Of a DNA stretch of 64,000 bases, positions 27,689 through 37,295 are shown piece after piece. A program made the position numbers and the translations under genes. Source of the DNA: a virus; IMG/VR virus record IMGVR_UViG_3300020203_000404, positions 1 to 64,000 of that record; one strand, given 5' to 3'. A model generated the notes under the pieces. The model was given only the letters and a program-made list of their open reading frames with translations, was not told the DNA's origin and made no database searches. The first letter of the stretch is position 1; each line of letters begins with the position of its first letter.

Positions 27689-29730
27689 TGGGACTGTCTG
27701 CTGGTCAGATTAGACGCTTGAGCGGCTCCGTGTGGAGCACGACATTCAAACGCGAAGATATCATGCGTATCTTCGATGAGTGCGGCCCGGCACAATCCGT
27801 GTACCACATGGCCAACTTTAACTTGGCGTGGTTTGTACAGAAGGTCTTTTGTAACCAACAAGGTAAACCCTTGAAGCTACTTGCGTTTCAGCAAGTGATG
27901 CTTCAAATGTTGTGGTCCAAGAAGTTTCCTATGATTCTTGCCACTCGTGGTGCAGGTAAAACATTTATTCTAGCCCTTTACGCTTTGCTCAGAGCTATCT
28001 TGATACCTGGATCAAAGATTGTTATTTGTGGTGCTGGCTTCCGTCAAGCCAAGTTGGTATTCAAGTATATTGAACAGTTATACGAAGCTTCGCCGTTAAT
28101 CAAAGAAGCTCTAGAGCAGTGGGGTGGTCCGAAGTATGGATCGGACATGGCTACGCTTCGTGTTGGCCTATCTGTGATTCAAGCTATTCCTATCGGTGAT
28201 GGCGAAAAGATTAGAGGTATTCGTGCAACATGTTTGATCGCCGATGAGTTTGCGTCGATCCCAGAAGAAATCTTTGATATCGTTATTGCTCCGTTTACTG
28301 CCGTACATGCAAACCCCGAAGAGCGTGCCGCTAATGCCGCGTTCGTGAATCGTTTGATTAGCCTTGGAGCACCAGAAGAACTGGTCAGTGCGATTCGTAG
28401 TACACAGGGATTCGGTAACCAGATCGTTGTGTCTGGCACACCATCGTACAAACATAATCACTTTTTCAAGCGTTATGGCGTGTACAAGATGTTTATTCAA
28501 TCGAAGGGTGATGTTAAAAATCTCAAGAGGGCTTTGGAAGAAAAACATCTTGCGGCTACTGGACGTACACAAGATATCACGGAAGATGACTTGAAGAACG
28601 CTGAGAAGACGTGGCGTCATTACGCCATCTATCAGCTTCCTTACACCGCCTTGCCAGAAAACTTCCTAGACGAAGACAACATTCGCTCTGACCGTGCTGC
28701 ATTTCCAAGACATCGTTTTGCGATGGAGTACTTGGCTCAGTTTCCAGACGATACGGACGGCTTCATTAGGCGATCGTGGGTTGAAAACTCTACACCCAAA
28801 GCTCCAAATGAAGAGCCGATTTATTGCGAATTGTATGGCGACCCTCGTGCTGTTTATGTAATGGGTATTGACCCTGCTCGTTTTAATGATAACCTTGGTG
28901 TTGTCATCTTGAAGTTGACAGCTCGTGGAAAAGAGATGGTTTATTGTAATGCATGGGACAAAACCGAATTTGGTGTGTCTGCTCAAAAGATTCGCGAAAT
29001 TGTGAAACGCTTCAACGTCTCTTATATTGCTATAGATACTGGTGGCGGTGGCGAACCTATTCGTGAATGGCTATGCAAGAAGACAGATGATGTACAACCG
29101 GAAGACTTCATTTGGGTAATTCCTGATCAAATGGAGAAGTTTACAGGTGATAAGTCTGGTATGGGTGCTCCGGGCAAGAAGATCCTTGAAATGGTGGATT
29201 TTACGACTACCTGGATTTCTCAATCTGCTCACGGCGTTGCCTCGGACGTGGAACAGTGCAATATCTTGTTCCCTCACCGTGCTGATGAAGCTAGGGTCTA
29301 CGATCAGTACGCTCGTCACTTTGGTGTATCTGATGTCTCGGATAGTGAAAAAGAACGTCTCCAGCAAGATATTTGGGGCGTGGACGACTGGGATGCTGAA
29401 CGTGCCACGAAATCTTATGGCGAAAAGTTTGTACCTCGTATGGGTGCGATGCAACATATTAATGAATGCATCAATGAGATGTGTGCTATCATGCGTTCAG
29501 TTAGTCCCAAGGGAACAGAAAGTTTTGAACTACCTAAACTTTCCGAGCAGCCAGAAGGTCTTGACATGAGACGCCGTGACCGTTGGTCCGCTCTTATGTT
29601 AGCTAATTATGCCGCTAAGGTTTTCATGGGTACAGGACATAAACCCAGACAGGGCACGCCCAAGACACGTACTCAAGCTGGTCGTGGATATACAAGTCGT
29701 AGTCGCCGTCGTGGGTCCGTAGGTTACTGA
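27688..29730 (+). CDS. terminase large subunit
   Basis: A 680-residue packaging motor. Walker A ATRGAGKT (85-92), Walker B CLIADE (182-187), a motif III-like VSGTPS, then a C-terminal RNase H-like nuclease beginning at VMGIDPARFND (about 390) with AIDTGGGG (about 450) and later acidic residues. The basic C-terminal tail (RGYTSRSRRRGS) may contact DNA. It is somewhat longer than typical T4-type subunits (about 610). The gene closes with TGA and is followed by a candidate late promoter. Confidence 0.88.
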   Translation: MGLSAGQIRRLSGSVWSTTFKREDIMRIFDECGPAQSVYHMANFNLAWFVQKVFCNQQGKPLKLLAFQQVMLQMLWSKKFPMILATRGAGKTFILALYALLRAILIPGSKIVICGAGFRQAKLVFKYIEQLYEASPLIKEALEQWGGPKYGSDMATLRVGLSVIQAIPIGDGEKIRGIRATCLIADEFASIPEEIFDIVIAPFTAVHANPEERAANAAFVNRLISLGAPEELVSAIRSTQGFGNQIVVSGTPSYKHNHFFKRYGVYKMFIQSKGDVKNLKRALEEKHLAATGRTQDITEDDLKNAEKTWRHYAIYQLPYTALPENFLDEDNIRSDRAAFPRHRFAMEYLAQFPDDTDGFIRRSWVENSTPKAPNEEPIYCELYGDPRAVYVMGIDPARFNDNLGVVILKLTARGKEMVYCNAWDKTEFGVSAQKIREIVKRFNVSYIAIDTGGGGEPIREWLCKKTDDVQPEDFIWVIPDQMEKFTGDKSGMGAPGKKILEMVDFTTTWISQSAHGVASDVEQCNILFPHRADEARVYDQYARHFGVSDVSDSEKERLQQDIWGVDDWDAERATKSYGEKFVPRMGAMQHINECINEMCAIMRSVSPKGTESFELPKLSEQPEGLDMRRRDRWSALMLANYAAKVFMGTGHKPRQGTPKTRTQAGRGYTSRSRRRGSVGY

Positions 29731-29731
29731 G

Positions 29732-29744
29732 TCTTAGTGTAATC
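29732..29744 (+). promoter_or_regulatory. candidate late promoter motif before the portal gene
   Basis: TCTTAGTGTAATC matches the recurrent AGTTTAGTGTAWTC motif of the late region. A short hairpin (ATTGT/ACAAT) follows. The portal ATG is 38 bp downstream. Confidence 0.5.
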
Positions 29745-29782
29745 AATTGTGCCGCGATACAATCGGCCCCTAGGTACTTCAA

Positions 29783-32239
29783 ATGGCAAAACGTACAACA
29801 TCAGCTCGCAATGTAACGCCCAGTAGAGCTTCGCCTCAAGCTATGTTAGCCGCTACCGAACGTTCAAACGCTCGTGCTGCTCGTCAAAAAACAGAGGGAT
29901 ACTTCTATGGTAACATGGGAGATAGTATTGAGCGTCGCCACAGTGGTTTAGACGGCTCGCCTTTTGGTGGTTTTGGCAACGGCAGCGATGTTGGTCAGGG
30001 CACAATGGGTGCTGGCTCATCTTGGAATGCCCAAGGCTTTGGTAACTACTTTGGTACCGGCCTTCTTAATGGCTTTGGTCGCATGTCTGGAGGAGCCGCT
30101 GGCGGTGCGTCAGGTGGCTTTACATATTTAAAGCGTTTCTCTTCGAACGCTGCTTTCAATCATAACATCATCGCTCAATGTCACATGGCCTATCTTGGCT
30201 ATGGTATTGTTCGCAATATTGTAGATCTATATGCCGACTTCGCCACCGAAGGTGTAGAAATTGAGCATGCCGACGCTTCTGTGCGAAATTTCTACCGTAC
30301 GTGGGCTCGTAAGATTGGCCTTGAAGAGCGTTGTCATAACATGTTTCTCAATCTGTTCGTTTCAGGACAGACGTTTGTGCATCGTCGTTGGGCCACTCTT
30401 GATGAAGGCTCTAAGAGAGCAATGAAACGTTCAGAGGCTTCCGAGAATATTGGCGACACTCTGATCGTGCGTGGTAAGACACGAGATACTTCAATTGAAG
30501 CTCGCGAAAATGATTTCATTGATTGGTTCCTTTCGAAGAAGGGTAACGAATATATCAGTGATCTTACAAAGGCAGACAAGAAGGTCGTTGGCGATGCACC
30601 GCCCTCTGCAAGCGAAGAGGGGTTACCACAGAATACTTCCAAGCAGATTCCGTGGGGCTATACGTTTCTGAATCCGCTTCAAATGGAGATGCGAGGTCGC
30701 AAGATTCGTGGTGACTCATACTGGGTCATGGCCCTAGATAAGCGTGACGCCCTTGATGTAGCTCGCGGCCTTGGCATGCGAAGTTCTCAGGATTTGGGGA
30801 CGACCGAAGTGAATATCCCTCGTGAGTTTCTCACTCGCATGAATTCATATCAAGGCCCCGGTTCTGGTTATTCTGCCGAGATCAAGCTTACAAAAGAAGA
30901 GTTGAGTGTCGTTCAGGCACCCGGTAAGTTTGATTGGTTTGACTGGGCCGTACCGTTTGTCTACCCGGCTCTACAAGCCTTGTACTTCAAGGACTGTCTA
31001 CGCTCGATGGAAATTCGTGCATGTCAGTCTATCATTAATGCTGTTTTCTTGTATAAGCTTGGTAATCTCAAAGAAGGTTTTCCAGCAGAAGATGAACACT
31101 TTGAGCGTCTAGCAGACATGTTGCAGATGCCTGGATCGGTCATGAATATTCTATGGAATGATCAGATTTCAGCCGAAGTGATTCAACCAAAAGTTGAAGG
31201 TATTTTTGACATTGACAAGCACAAGTCGGCTGATCACGATATCATGACCGCACTAGGCGTTCCTGAAGTCTTGATTGGTGGTGGCGGTGGAGGTTTTTCG
31301 AATTCGTTCATTGCGGTATCGACCGTATTAGAACGTCTTGAATCCTATCGTAATCAAGTTAAAGACTGGCTCATGGGAGAAATGAAGATCGTCGCTGATG
31401 CGATGGGATTCCAAAAACTACCCACTATTAGATTTGGCAGAACAAGTCTTCAAGATGAGAAGGCTTATCAAGCTTTCGTCACTGGTCTTTATGACCGTAA
31501 CATTTTGTCTGCCGATACACTTCTTCGTCAAGCTGACACAACTGTTGATACAGAGGTGGCTAAGCTAAAGGAAGAAAACAATCTTCGTGAACAGGGCGTT
31601 CTTGAAATGCGTGGACCGTTTGTCAAGCCAGATAACAAGGACGGCGTTCCTCAGCCACCGCCAAAGCCGGTCGCACCAACAGGTATTGACGGCAAGAAGA
31701 CTCCAAGAACACCCAATGGTCGTCCCGCTGGAACGCCAACTGGCCCGACTGGAAAACAAGACAATCCTCGCAAGCCCAAGGGACTGGGAATTGCCAAGCT
31801 TTCGAAGCTATTAGAGTTGCACGATGAACTTTCTGAGCATGGTCGTTCTATCTTGGCTCGCCTAGAAGAATTCGTCGGCGACAGATATCTTCAAACAAAA
31901 GCAAAAGATAATCCTAATCTTAAGCATTTAAAGCAACTCAAGCTCGAAGAGCGTGAACGCTTGGAACAGATGATTTACAATGTGTTTAGTCACATGCCCG
32001 CTCCTGATAGCGATTCTCCGCTGAGCGACGATTTTATTGTAAACATGTTGCGTTCTGACGCCGCTGAGACAGTTAAGGTAGATGTACTTAATATCTATAC
32101 TGACAAGGTTGCTCAGTATAGCAAGTCGTTTGGTAAAACTCCTACTCGCGAGATGCGACGCCAGTTTATGGTGTCTGCTTGGACTCAAAAAGCAATCAAA
32201 CAACACGTAGCACAAAAACCTGATGCACTGAGAGTATAG
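29783..32239 (+). CDS. portal protein
   Basis: An 818-residue protein. After a glycine-rich N terminus it has the DUF1073-like sequence order of large portals: IVRNIVDLYADFATEGVEIEH, NVMFLNLFVSGQ-like core, MRGRKIRGDSYWVMALDKR and VLIGGGGGGFSNSFIAVSTVLERLESYRNQVKDWL. A C-terminal extension (about 620-818), proline-rich and then helical, is beyond the usual portal core. The dodecameric portal sits at the head vertex and takes DNA from the terminase encoded next to it. Confidence 0.78.
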   Translation: MAKRTTSARNVTPSRASPQAMLAATERSNARAARQKTEGYFYGNMGDSIERRHSGLDGSPFGGFGNGSDVGQGTMGAGSSWNAQGFGNYFGTGLLNGFGRMSGGAAGGASGGFTYLKRFSSNAAFNHNIIAQCHMAYLGYGIVRNIVDLYADFATEGVEIEHADASVRNFYRTWARKIGLEERCHNMFLNLFVSGQTFVHRRWATLDEGSKRAMKRSEASENIGDTLIVRGKTRDTSIEARENDFIDWFLSKKGNEYISDLTKADKKVVGDAPPSASEEGLPQNTSKQIPWGYTFLNPLQMEMRGRKIRGDSYWVMALDKRDALDVARGLGMRSSQDLGTTEVNIPREFLTRMNSYQGPGSGYSAEIKLTKEELSVVQAPGKFDWFDWAVPFVYPALQALYFKDCLRSMEIRACQSIINAVFLYKLGNLKEGFPAEDEHFERLADMLQMPGSVMNILWNDQISAEVIQPKVEGIFDIDKHKSADHDIMTALGVPEVLIGGGGGGFSNSFIAVSTVLERLESYRNQVKDWLMGEMKIVADAMGFQKLPTIRFGRTSLQDEKAYQAFVTGLYDRNILSADTLLRQADTTVDTEVAKLKEENNLREQGVLEMRGPFVKPDNKDGVPQPPPKPVAPTGIDGKKTPRTPNGRPAGTPTGPTGKQDNPRKPKGLGIAKLSKLLELHDELSEHGRSILARLEEFVGDRYLQTKAKDNPNLKHLKQLKLEERERLEQMIYNVFSHMPAPDSDSPLSDDFIVNMLRSDAAETVKVDVLNIYTDKVAQYSKSFGKTPTREMRRQFMVSAWTQKAIKQHVAQKPDALRV

Positions 32240-32329
32240 TTTTAGCGTATTGTACATTACGGACAAAGTTACTGTCGGTGTTGTCCCAGCACACAGCACG
32301 AAGAACATTAGCTATTCTAAGGATAAACA

Positions 32330-33100
32330 ATGAATTACGAGCAAGCATTCCGCAATATGGCCAAATCTCTGAATGTCGAAGATGTGAAACCAGATCAAAT
32401 CGGTCAGACGCCCGAGTCTCGCCCGCGTCAGGTTTACGTACCTTCTGATTCGATCACAGAAGGTTTTATTAGTGGTAGTATTGCTGGTCAGGTGTCGCCT
32501 AGACTGTTAGACAAGAAGGATCATTTTCCAGTCTTTACAGAAACTCAAGCACGTTCCAGTATGTCACGAGCAATGCAGTTGACAGAAGTTCCTGTCTGGT
32601 ATAGCGGCAACATGGATGATCTTCGAAGAGAGGTCTATATGGGGATTGCCAAGGTCCATCCTGATCTTGTAGACATTGAAGTTAATGTTCCCGCGTCACG
32701 TATTGTTGCCCTGTCAGACGGCATGACACCAGCCGAACAGAGCAAGAAGTCTATTGACAATCCAGCCGACGTTCAGAAGACTTTGGTTCCTGGCGTCAAG
32801 CGTCCAACCATCACGACCGCCGACGTTTTGAAAGTGTGTGAGAATGACGACATGCGTGTTGCAATTGCTGGCAAACTTCTAGAATGCATCGAAAGTCAAG
32901 AAGCTGATATTGCTGGTGCCAAGAAGATGGCTCAAGTGCTTTTAAAGAAGGGCTTGAGTTCCGAGGAGTTCGATTTGCTTAGCACTTACTTGCAAAGTGA
33001 TATTTTGCGTGAAATGATGTACAATTCAAAGTCTAACGCATCGACGGAAGTACGTCGTCGTGTCCTTCTAGACCGTTTGAAGCCAGAAAACAAAAACTAA
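32330..33100 (+). CDS. structural-cluster protein of unknown function
   Basis: A 256-residue mostly helical protein between portal and protease genes, with AAGGAT before the ATG. A weaker late motif (TTTTAGCGTATTG, 32240-32252) and a GGACAA/TTGTCC stem precede it. It could be a head-internal or neck-associated protein. No family is recognised. Confidence 0.5.
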   Translation: MNYEQAFRNMAKSLNVEDVKPDQIGQTPESRPRQVYVPSDSITEGFISGSIAGQVSPRLLDKKDHFPVFTETQARSSMSRAMQLTEVPVWYSGNMDDLRREVYMGIAKVHPDLVDIEVNVPASRIVALSDGMTPAEQSKKSIDNPADVQKTLVPGVKRPTITTADVLKVCENDDMRVAIAGKLLECIESQEADIAGAKKMAQVLLKKGLSSEEFDLLSTYLQSDILREMMYNSKSNASTEVRRRVLLDRLKPENKN

Positions 33101-33101
33101 A

Positions 33102-33341
33102 ATGTCAGCTCCTCTAAATTCTGGATTCAGAAACAATATTAACGTGATGCAGCTTCGTTCTAGTGGAACGAGTTTGCAACGTGTGACCGATCGTACTATC
33201 GGCAACATCACTTCGCTTGCGACAGATCCGCCCTCTCCTCCGGGACTGGAACGCACTGTTATTAGCACGAATGTAGATACTGATGGCGGCGTTGCTCACG
33301 ACAATCAAACAACTGTAGAATTCACAGAAGGTGGCAACTAA
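33102..33341 (+). CDS. small structural-cluster protein
   Basis: A 79-residue polar protein, one base after the preceding stop codon and overlapping the histidine-rich gene. No motif is recognised. Confidence 0.45.
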   Translation: MSAPLNSGFRNNINVMQLRSSGTSLQRVTDRTIGNITSLATDPPSPPGLERTVISTNVDTDGGVAHDNQTTVEFTEGGN

Positions 33342-33751
33342 TGTGGAAGCGTGAATATTTGTCCCGCAATCGCGGACTGCAAGCTGATATATTCAGCGAC
33401 GCAATGAAGGCCGCTGGTGCAAGTCCCGTCATTGCCGACACCCATTATTCCATTTTTAAGCCAAAGAATGTGCCCGCTTGGAATCATCGTCCAGCGATGC
33501 CAGCAGAAGAAGCTCTTTATATGGGTACGCACATTCATGCGGAATCTAATCCTCTTGGATTACATACTCACGTTAAGGGTGGTAAATTAACTGGTGGACA
33601 TAGCCACGGACCTCAAAATCGTTTTGGCGGACATCATCACAAAAAAGGTGCAATTGAAATGTCTGTTTCGATTGACGGTTCGCACGTTCACGAGGATGGT
33701 CGTAATTACCCGAACGGTGATCACGAGCACCGCCCTGAGAATTTTGGGTGA
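33341..33751 (+). CDS. histidine-rich protein
   Basis: A 136-residue protein whose second half is packed with histidines (GTHIHAES, LHTHVKGGKLTGGHSHGPQ, GGHHHKKG, GSHVHEDG, GDHEHRPE). The repeated HxH spacing suggests metal-stabilised strands, as seen in the tips of phage fibres and in some phage head proteins. It is located between portal and protease, so a virion role is likely but unproven. Confidence 0.5.
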   Translation: MWKREYLSRNRGLQADIFSDAMKAAGASPVIADTHYSIFKPKNVPAWNHRPAMPAEEALYMGTHIHAESNPLGLHTHVKGGKLTGGHSHGPQNRFGGHHHKKGAIEMSVSIDGSHVHEDGRNYPNGDHEHRPENFG

Positions 33752-33783
33752 GTCTAACCGACTTTTAGTTTATTGGTTATGGG

Positions 33784-35658
33784 ATGAAATACAAAACCCA
33801 GTTATATTCGAAAGCGACGCTTCTCAAGCCTCAGACTGATAAGTTTAAGTCTGTTGCTTCGTCGCTAAAGGATAAGTACGGCTTTGATCTAAAGCCGCAA
33901 ATGGATCTTTTGTATCTTGAATCGTGTCTTGTTTCCGCTGGCATTCGAGCTGGTGTTAACGATAACGATGACATCTTCACTCGTGAAGAGTGTTGGGCTG
34001 CTCGTCATACGCCTGTATTGAAGCCCTTTAATTGGCAGCATCAGGACAAGGATATTGTTGGGGTCATTTATACGGTTCAAGCCCGTGATCTCAATGGAAA
34101 CGTTCTTGATATTCATGACGAGAATGTACCAGAAAACGACTTCGATCTTTGGACGGAGGCCGTTATCTTCCGCTTGATTCATCCAGAACGTGCCCGCGAG
34201 GTTGAAGCTCGTGCGAAGGCAAATGATCTGTTTGTTTCTATGGAAGCTTGGTTTGACGATTACAGCTATGGACTGTACGGCAGTAATGGACTGTCTAAAA
34301 TCGTCGCCCGTAATGAGAAAACCTCTTTTCTTGATAAGCACTTGCGTGCTGCCGGGGGAGTAGGAAAATATTATGATCCTGAGTTGGGTCAAGATATGCG
34401 AATTGGTCGCGTTTTACGTTCTATTACGTTTGGCGGATGTGGTTTGGTTGACCACCCAGCAAATAAGCGTTCTGTTATCACATCTGTTGATGTGATGTCA
34501 AGCGTAGCTGAGCAAGATCAGATTGAACTATTTCTGCAACAACTAATGGAATCAGAAGCAAATCCCTCACAGGAGTTAGCCGTAATGAATACACAAGCAA
34601 ATGTAAATCAGCCTAATGTTGAGACGGCTATCGAATCCGTACTCGACAAGCGTGATCAGGTAGCTGCAAAGGCAGCCGCAGAGAAGGCATTGCAGGCCCG
34701 TGTAACTACAGCAGAAGTAACGAGCAAAGAACTCGAAGCTAAGAATGCTGAGTTGAACAAGGCCCTCGAAGTCAAGAGCCAAGAAGTCCAGTCTTTGAAC
34801 GATCAAACTGCCGCGTACGACGCTGCTGTTAAGAAGTTGGTCGAAGAGCATGTGACTGCTGGTGCGACGAATGACGTACCGCCTGAGATCTCTAAGATCG
34901 ACTTGGCGAAGACTGGTGCGGACGCTTTCGCTGCAAAGATAGCTTGGATTTCGCAATCGCGTGCATCTCTCGCCGCCCGTGCCGCTCGTGCTGATGAGCT
35001 TGAAGCCAAGCTTGCCGAAGCGGAACTAGTCGTGCGTGAACAGGACGTTCGTTCACTCCTGAGTGATGTAATGTCAGAAGAAGCAGTTGAAGCTTTTGTT
35101 GCTCATGCTACCAAGCTCGATAATGACGGTTACTTGCAGTGGCGTGACATGCAGGAACTAATGGTCATTGAGGTTGCGAAAGCAGCGACGACATACACAG
35201 AAGATGAAGATGCTCCTGTCGCCAAGAAGGGCAAGATGCCGTTCCCGCCCAAGAAGGGTAAGGAAGCTAAGGCTGCCAATCCTTTTAAGGTTCTTCTAGA
35301 AAAGTATCATTCAGAGAGTACTGCCAATCCCGACACAAGTGTCGTGACTAATGGCGATCCTCTGATCAACTTCCCAGCCGGTACTGGCATCAACAGTGGT
35401 GTCAACTCTGGGCAGTTAAAGAATCCTCGTTTCAAGATCGCTGGTGGTGCTGCCGGGAACGATCCTTCGAAGGTGCTGGAAACAGCTAAGCCTAAGAATG
35501 GCGTTTCTCTTGCCGGTGCTTCTCAAGCTGGTGACGATGGAGAAGCCGTTAACCCATTCCGCGTTCTCGCGAGCTTGGTAACGGATTCTAAGCAAGAGAG
35601 TGAAGATAATGAAATCCAGCCTAAGGCTCAAAAGCCCGGCTTTAACCCAATTCAGTAA
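33784..35658 (+). CDS. prohead protease-scaffold fusion
   Basis: The 624-residue product has an N-terminal protease-like part (about 1-240): EECWAARHTPVLKPFNWQH, LFVSMEAWFDDY with the candidate serine, and FGGCGLVDHPANKRS. Distances resemble phage prohead proteases, although a complete catalytic triad cannot be fixed by eye. A long helical, alanine/glutamate-rich segment (about 275-430) and a charged C terminus are typical of scaffolds. An internal ATG at 34585 with AGGAG before it probably makes the scaffold part alone. A weak late motif (33763-33776) precedes the gene. Confidence 0.65.
   Translation: MKYKTQLYSKATLLKPQTDKFKSVASSLKDKYGFDLKPQMDLLYLESCLVSAGIRAGVNDNDDIFTREECWAARHTPVLKPFNWQHQDKDIVGVIYTVQARDLNGNVLDIHDENVPENDFDLWTEAVIFRLIHPERAREVEARAKANDLFVSMEAWFDDYSYGLYGSNGLSKIVARNEKTSFLDKHLRAAGGVGKYYDPELGQDMRIGRVLRSITFGGCGLVDHPANKRSVITSVDVMSSVAEQDQIELFLQQLMESEANPSQELAVMNTQANVNQPNVETAIESVLDKRDQVAAKAAAEKALQARVTTAEVTSKELEAKNAELNKALEVKSQEVQSLNDQTAAYDAAVKKLVEEHVTAGATNDVPPEISKIDLAKTGADAFAAKIAWISQSRASLAARAARADELEAKLAEAELVVREQDVRSLLSDVMSEEAVEAFVAHATKLDNDGYLQWRDMQELMVIEVAKAATTYTEDEDAPVAKKGKMPFPPKKGKEAKAANPFKVLLEKYHSESTANPDTSVVTNGDPLINFPAGTGINSGVNSGQLKNPRFKIAGGAAGNDPSKVLETAKPKNGVSLAGASQAGDDGEAVNPFRVLASLVTDSKQESEDNEIQPKAQKPGFNPIQ
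34585..35658 (+). CDS. nested scaffolding protein, internal start in the protease gene
   Basis: An in-frame ATG (MNTQANVNQPNVETAIESV) lies nine bases behind AGGAG, exactly at the change from the protease-like part to the coiled-coil part. The 357-residue product would be free scaffold, as with Nu3 inside C of phage lambda. The coiled coil covers about residues 15-90 of this product. Confidence 0.6.
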   Translation: MNTQANVNQPNVETAIESVLDKRDQVAAKAAAEKALQARVTTAEVTSKELEAKNAELNKALEVKSQEVQSLNDQTAAYDAAVKKLVEEHVTAGATNDVPPEISKIDLAKTGADAFAAKIAWISQSRASLAARAARADELEAKLAEAELVVREQDVRSLLSDVMSEEAVEAFVAHATKLDNDGYLQWRDMQELMVIEVAKAATTYTEDEDAPVAKKGKMPFPPKKGKEAKAANPFKVLLEKYHSESTANPDTSVVTNGDPLINFPAGTGINSGVNSGQLKNPRFKIAGGAAGNDPSKVLETAKPKNGVSLAGASQAGDDGEAVNPFRVLASLVTDSKQESEDNEIQPKAQKPGFNPIQ

Positions 35659-35671
35659 GAGGAGAGTAAAC

Positions 35672-36157
35672 ATGGCACTACAACCTAGTCGTCAAGTTTT
35701 CCAGACATACGTAGGAGGTACGTCATCTGGCGTCGCTGAACGTGGTGGAATCATGTCGTTCGTTCCCGGTGTTGCTGGGCTTGTAGCCTATGCTAACGCG
35801 GCTGCCGTTTCCGGTCAGCTTGTCCAACCGCTCGGTATTCTTTTGGATGACGTTGAAAACCTCAACTACTATAATCATCCTGAATACCGTCAGCGTAACG
35901 TTGTGCCTCAGGGCAGCGTTGTGGGCATCTGCACGGAAGGTGAGTTTTGGACTGACTTTGTGGAAGCGACTGGTCCGGGAGCAATCTCGGTCGGCACGTA
36001 CGCCCCAGGTGATGTCCTTTACCTCGCCGACAACGGACAGGTATCGCGTAACAACGGAACGTTCAACAATGGTACTACTGCTAAGCGTTTTGTAGTTGGT
36101 AAGGCCCTGTCTGCCCGTGGCAGCGACGGATTCCTACAAGTCCGTATTGATCTCTGA
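35672..36157 (+). CDS. head decoration protein
   Basis: A 161-residue beta-rich protein directly upstream of the capsid gene, with GAGGAG as ribosome site. It shares its order of motifs with the protein at 39715 (GILLDDVENLN/GLQLNDIENVN; IVGICTEGEFWTDF/IVGVATKGDFLTDW; DGFLQVRIDL/PGFIKVRVDM), so the two are paralogues. Position and glycine-rich strands fit a capsid-surface (gpD-like) role. Confidence 0.6.
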   Translation: MALQPSRQVFQTYVGGTSSGVAERGGIMSFVPGVAGLVAYANAAAVSGQLVQPLGILLDDVENLNYYNHPEYRQRNVVPQGSVVGICTEGEFWTDFVEATGPGAISVGTYAPGDVLYLADNGQVSRNNGTFNNGTTAKRFVVGKALSARGSDGFLQVRIDL

Positions 36158-36171
36158 TAAGGAGCACAGAC

Positions 36172-37209
36172 ATGAATTTCCAACGTTATCCGCAAGAAGC
36201 AATTGATGCACTACGTGCCACGGCTCACGCCGATAGTGAAGTACGTGCAAGAGCCCAGAAGGCGTTCGCCGCTGAATTGCAGTGGCCGCTCCGTCAGGGC
36301 GTGTTTGATCGTGACAACCTAGGTGGTATTTACGAGAAGCAAGTTCTCGCACCGGGTGCCCAGGCCAACTATCCTCTCGACTTCGTGAAGCCGGGCGATG
36401 AAGATCAATTCATTGCCTTCGCGATGCCGAAGCAGGGTCGTGTTCCTGAGCGTCACATTGAAGGCGACGAGCTGTGGGTTCCGACCTTCCAGATCGCCAA
36501 TTCGATTGACTGGTCATTGAAGTACGCAAAGGAAGCACGTTTCGACGTGATCATGCGTGCGATCCGTGTGTACGAAGCTGGCTTCGTCCGCAAGATCAAC
36601 AGTGACGGTTGGCGTACGATCCTTGGTGCGGCTGATGGCCGTGGCATGGTCGTGACGGCAAACGGATCTGCTCCGTTCACGGGCTCGACGCTCATTCCGA
36701 CTGCGGCTGCTGGACAGTTCACGAAGGAACTGATCAGCCGTATGAAGACGGCGATGACTCGTGGTGCAGGCGGCAACGGTAACAGCGGTCGTCTGACCGA
36801 CGTTTACCTGTCGATGGAAGCAATGGAAGACATTCGTGGGTGGGACGTGGATGAAATCGACGAGTTCACTCGTCGTGAGATCTTCGTTTCGAAAGAGTAC
36901 GGCCTAGCTCAGATCTATGGCGTTGTTCTGCACGAAATGACCGAGTTCGGCGAAGGTCAGGAATACGAGAACTTCGTTAAGACGACTCTTGGTCGTGCCC
37001 ACCAGACGGTCAACTCTGTCACTCTGAAAGAGTTCGCCATTGGTTTGGACCTGAGCACGATGGACTCATTCGTGATGCCGATTCGTGAAGAGTTGCAGAC
37101 CTATGAAGACCCGGCCCTCTATCGCGAGCAGCGTGCGGGCATCTTCGGATGGATGGAGCACGGCTTCGCCGTTCTCGATCCACGGAGGGTATTAATTGGA
37201 GAGTTTTGA
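36172..37209 (+). CDS. major capsid protein, HK97 fold
   Basis: A 345-residue protein with a helical N arm, GGIYEKQVLAPGAQANYPLDFVKPGDED, a central VYEAGFVRKINSDGWRTILGAA and a DVYLSMEAMEDIRGWDVDEIDE P-domain-like segment, the pattern of phage capsid subunits related to HK97. AAGGAG lies eight bases before the ATG. Codon choice is more GC-rich and uniform than in neighbours, as expected for a highly expressed gene. A strong terminator follows. Confidence 0.75.
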   Translation: MNFQRYPQEAIDALRATAHADSEVRARAQKAFAAELQWPLRQGVFDRDNLGGIYEKQVLAPGAQANYPLDFVKPGDEDQFIAFAMPKQGRVPERHIEGDELWVPTFQIANSIDWSLKYAKEARFDVIMRAIRVYEAGFVRKINSDGWRTILGAADGRGMVVTANGSAPFTGSTLIPTAAAGQFTKELISRMKTAMTRGAGGNGNSGRLTDVYLSMEAMEDIRGWDVDEIDEFTRREIFVSKEYGLAQIYGVVLHEMTEFGEGQEYENFVKTTLGRAHQTVNSVTLKEFAIGLDLSTMDSFVMPIREELQTYEDPALYREQRAGIFGWMEHGFAVLDPRRVLIGEF

Positions 37210-37245
37210 TCGGTTAATTCTGATCTTCTCCGAGTAATACTCATG

Positions 37246-37258
37246 AGTTAGTGTACTC
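37246..37258 (+). promoter_or_regulatory. late promoter motif overlapping a terminator stem
   Basis: AGTTAGTGTACTC matches the late motif. Its last bases form the left arm of the terminator stem that follows. Confidence 0.4.
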
Positions 37259-37294
37259 CCTGATGGGCAATCCTCATCAGGGAGTTTTCTTTTT
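37255..37294 (+). terminator. rho-independent terminator after the capsid gene
   Basis: ACTCCCTGATG (37255-37265) pairs perfectly with CATCAGGGAGT (37275-37285), followed by TTTTCTTTTT. The ATG of the HNH gene lies directly behind the T-tract. Confidence 0.88.
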
Positions 37295-37295
37295 A

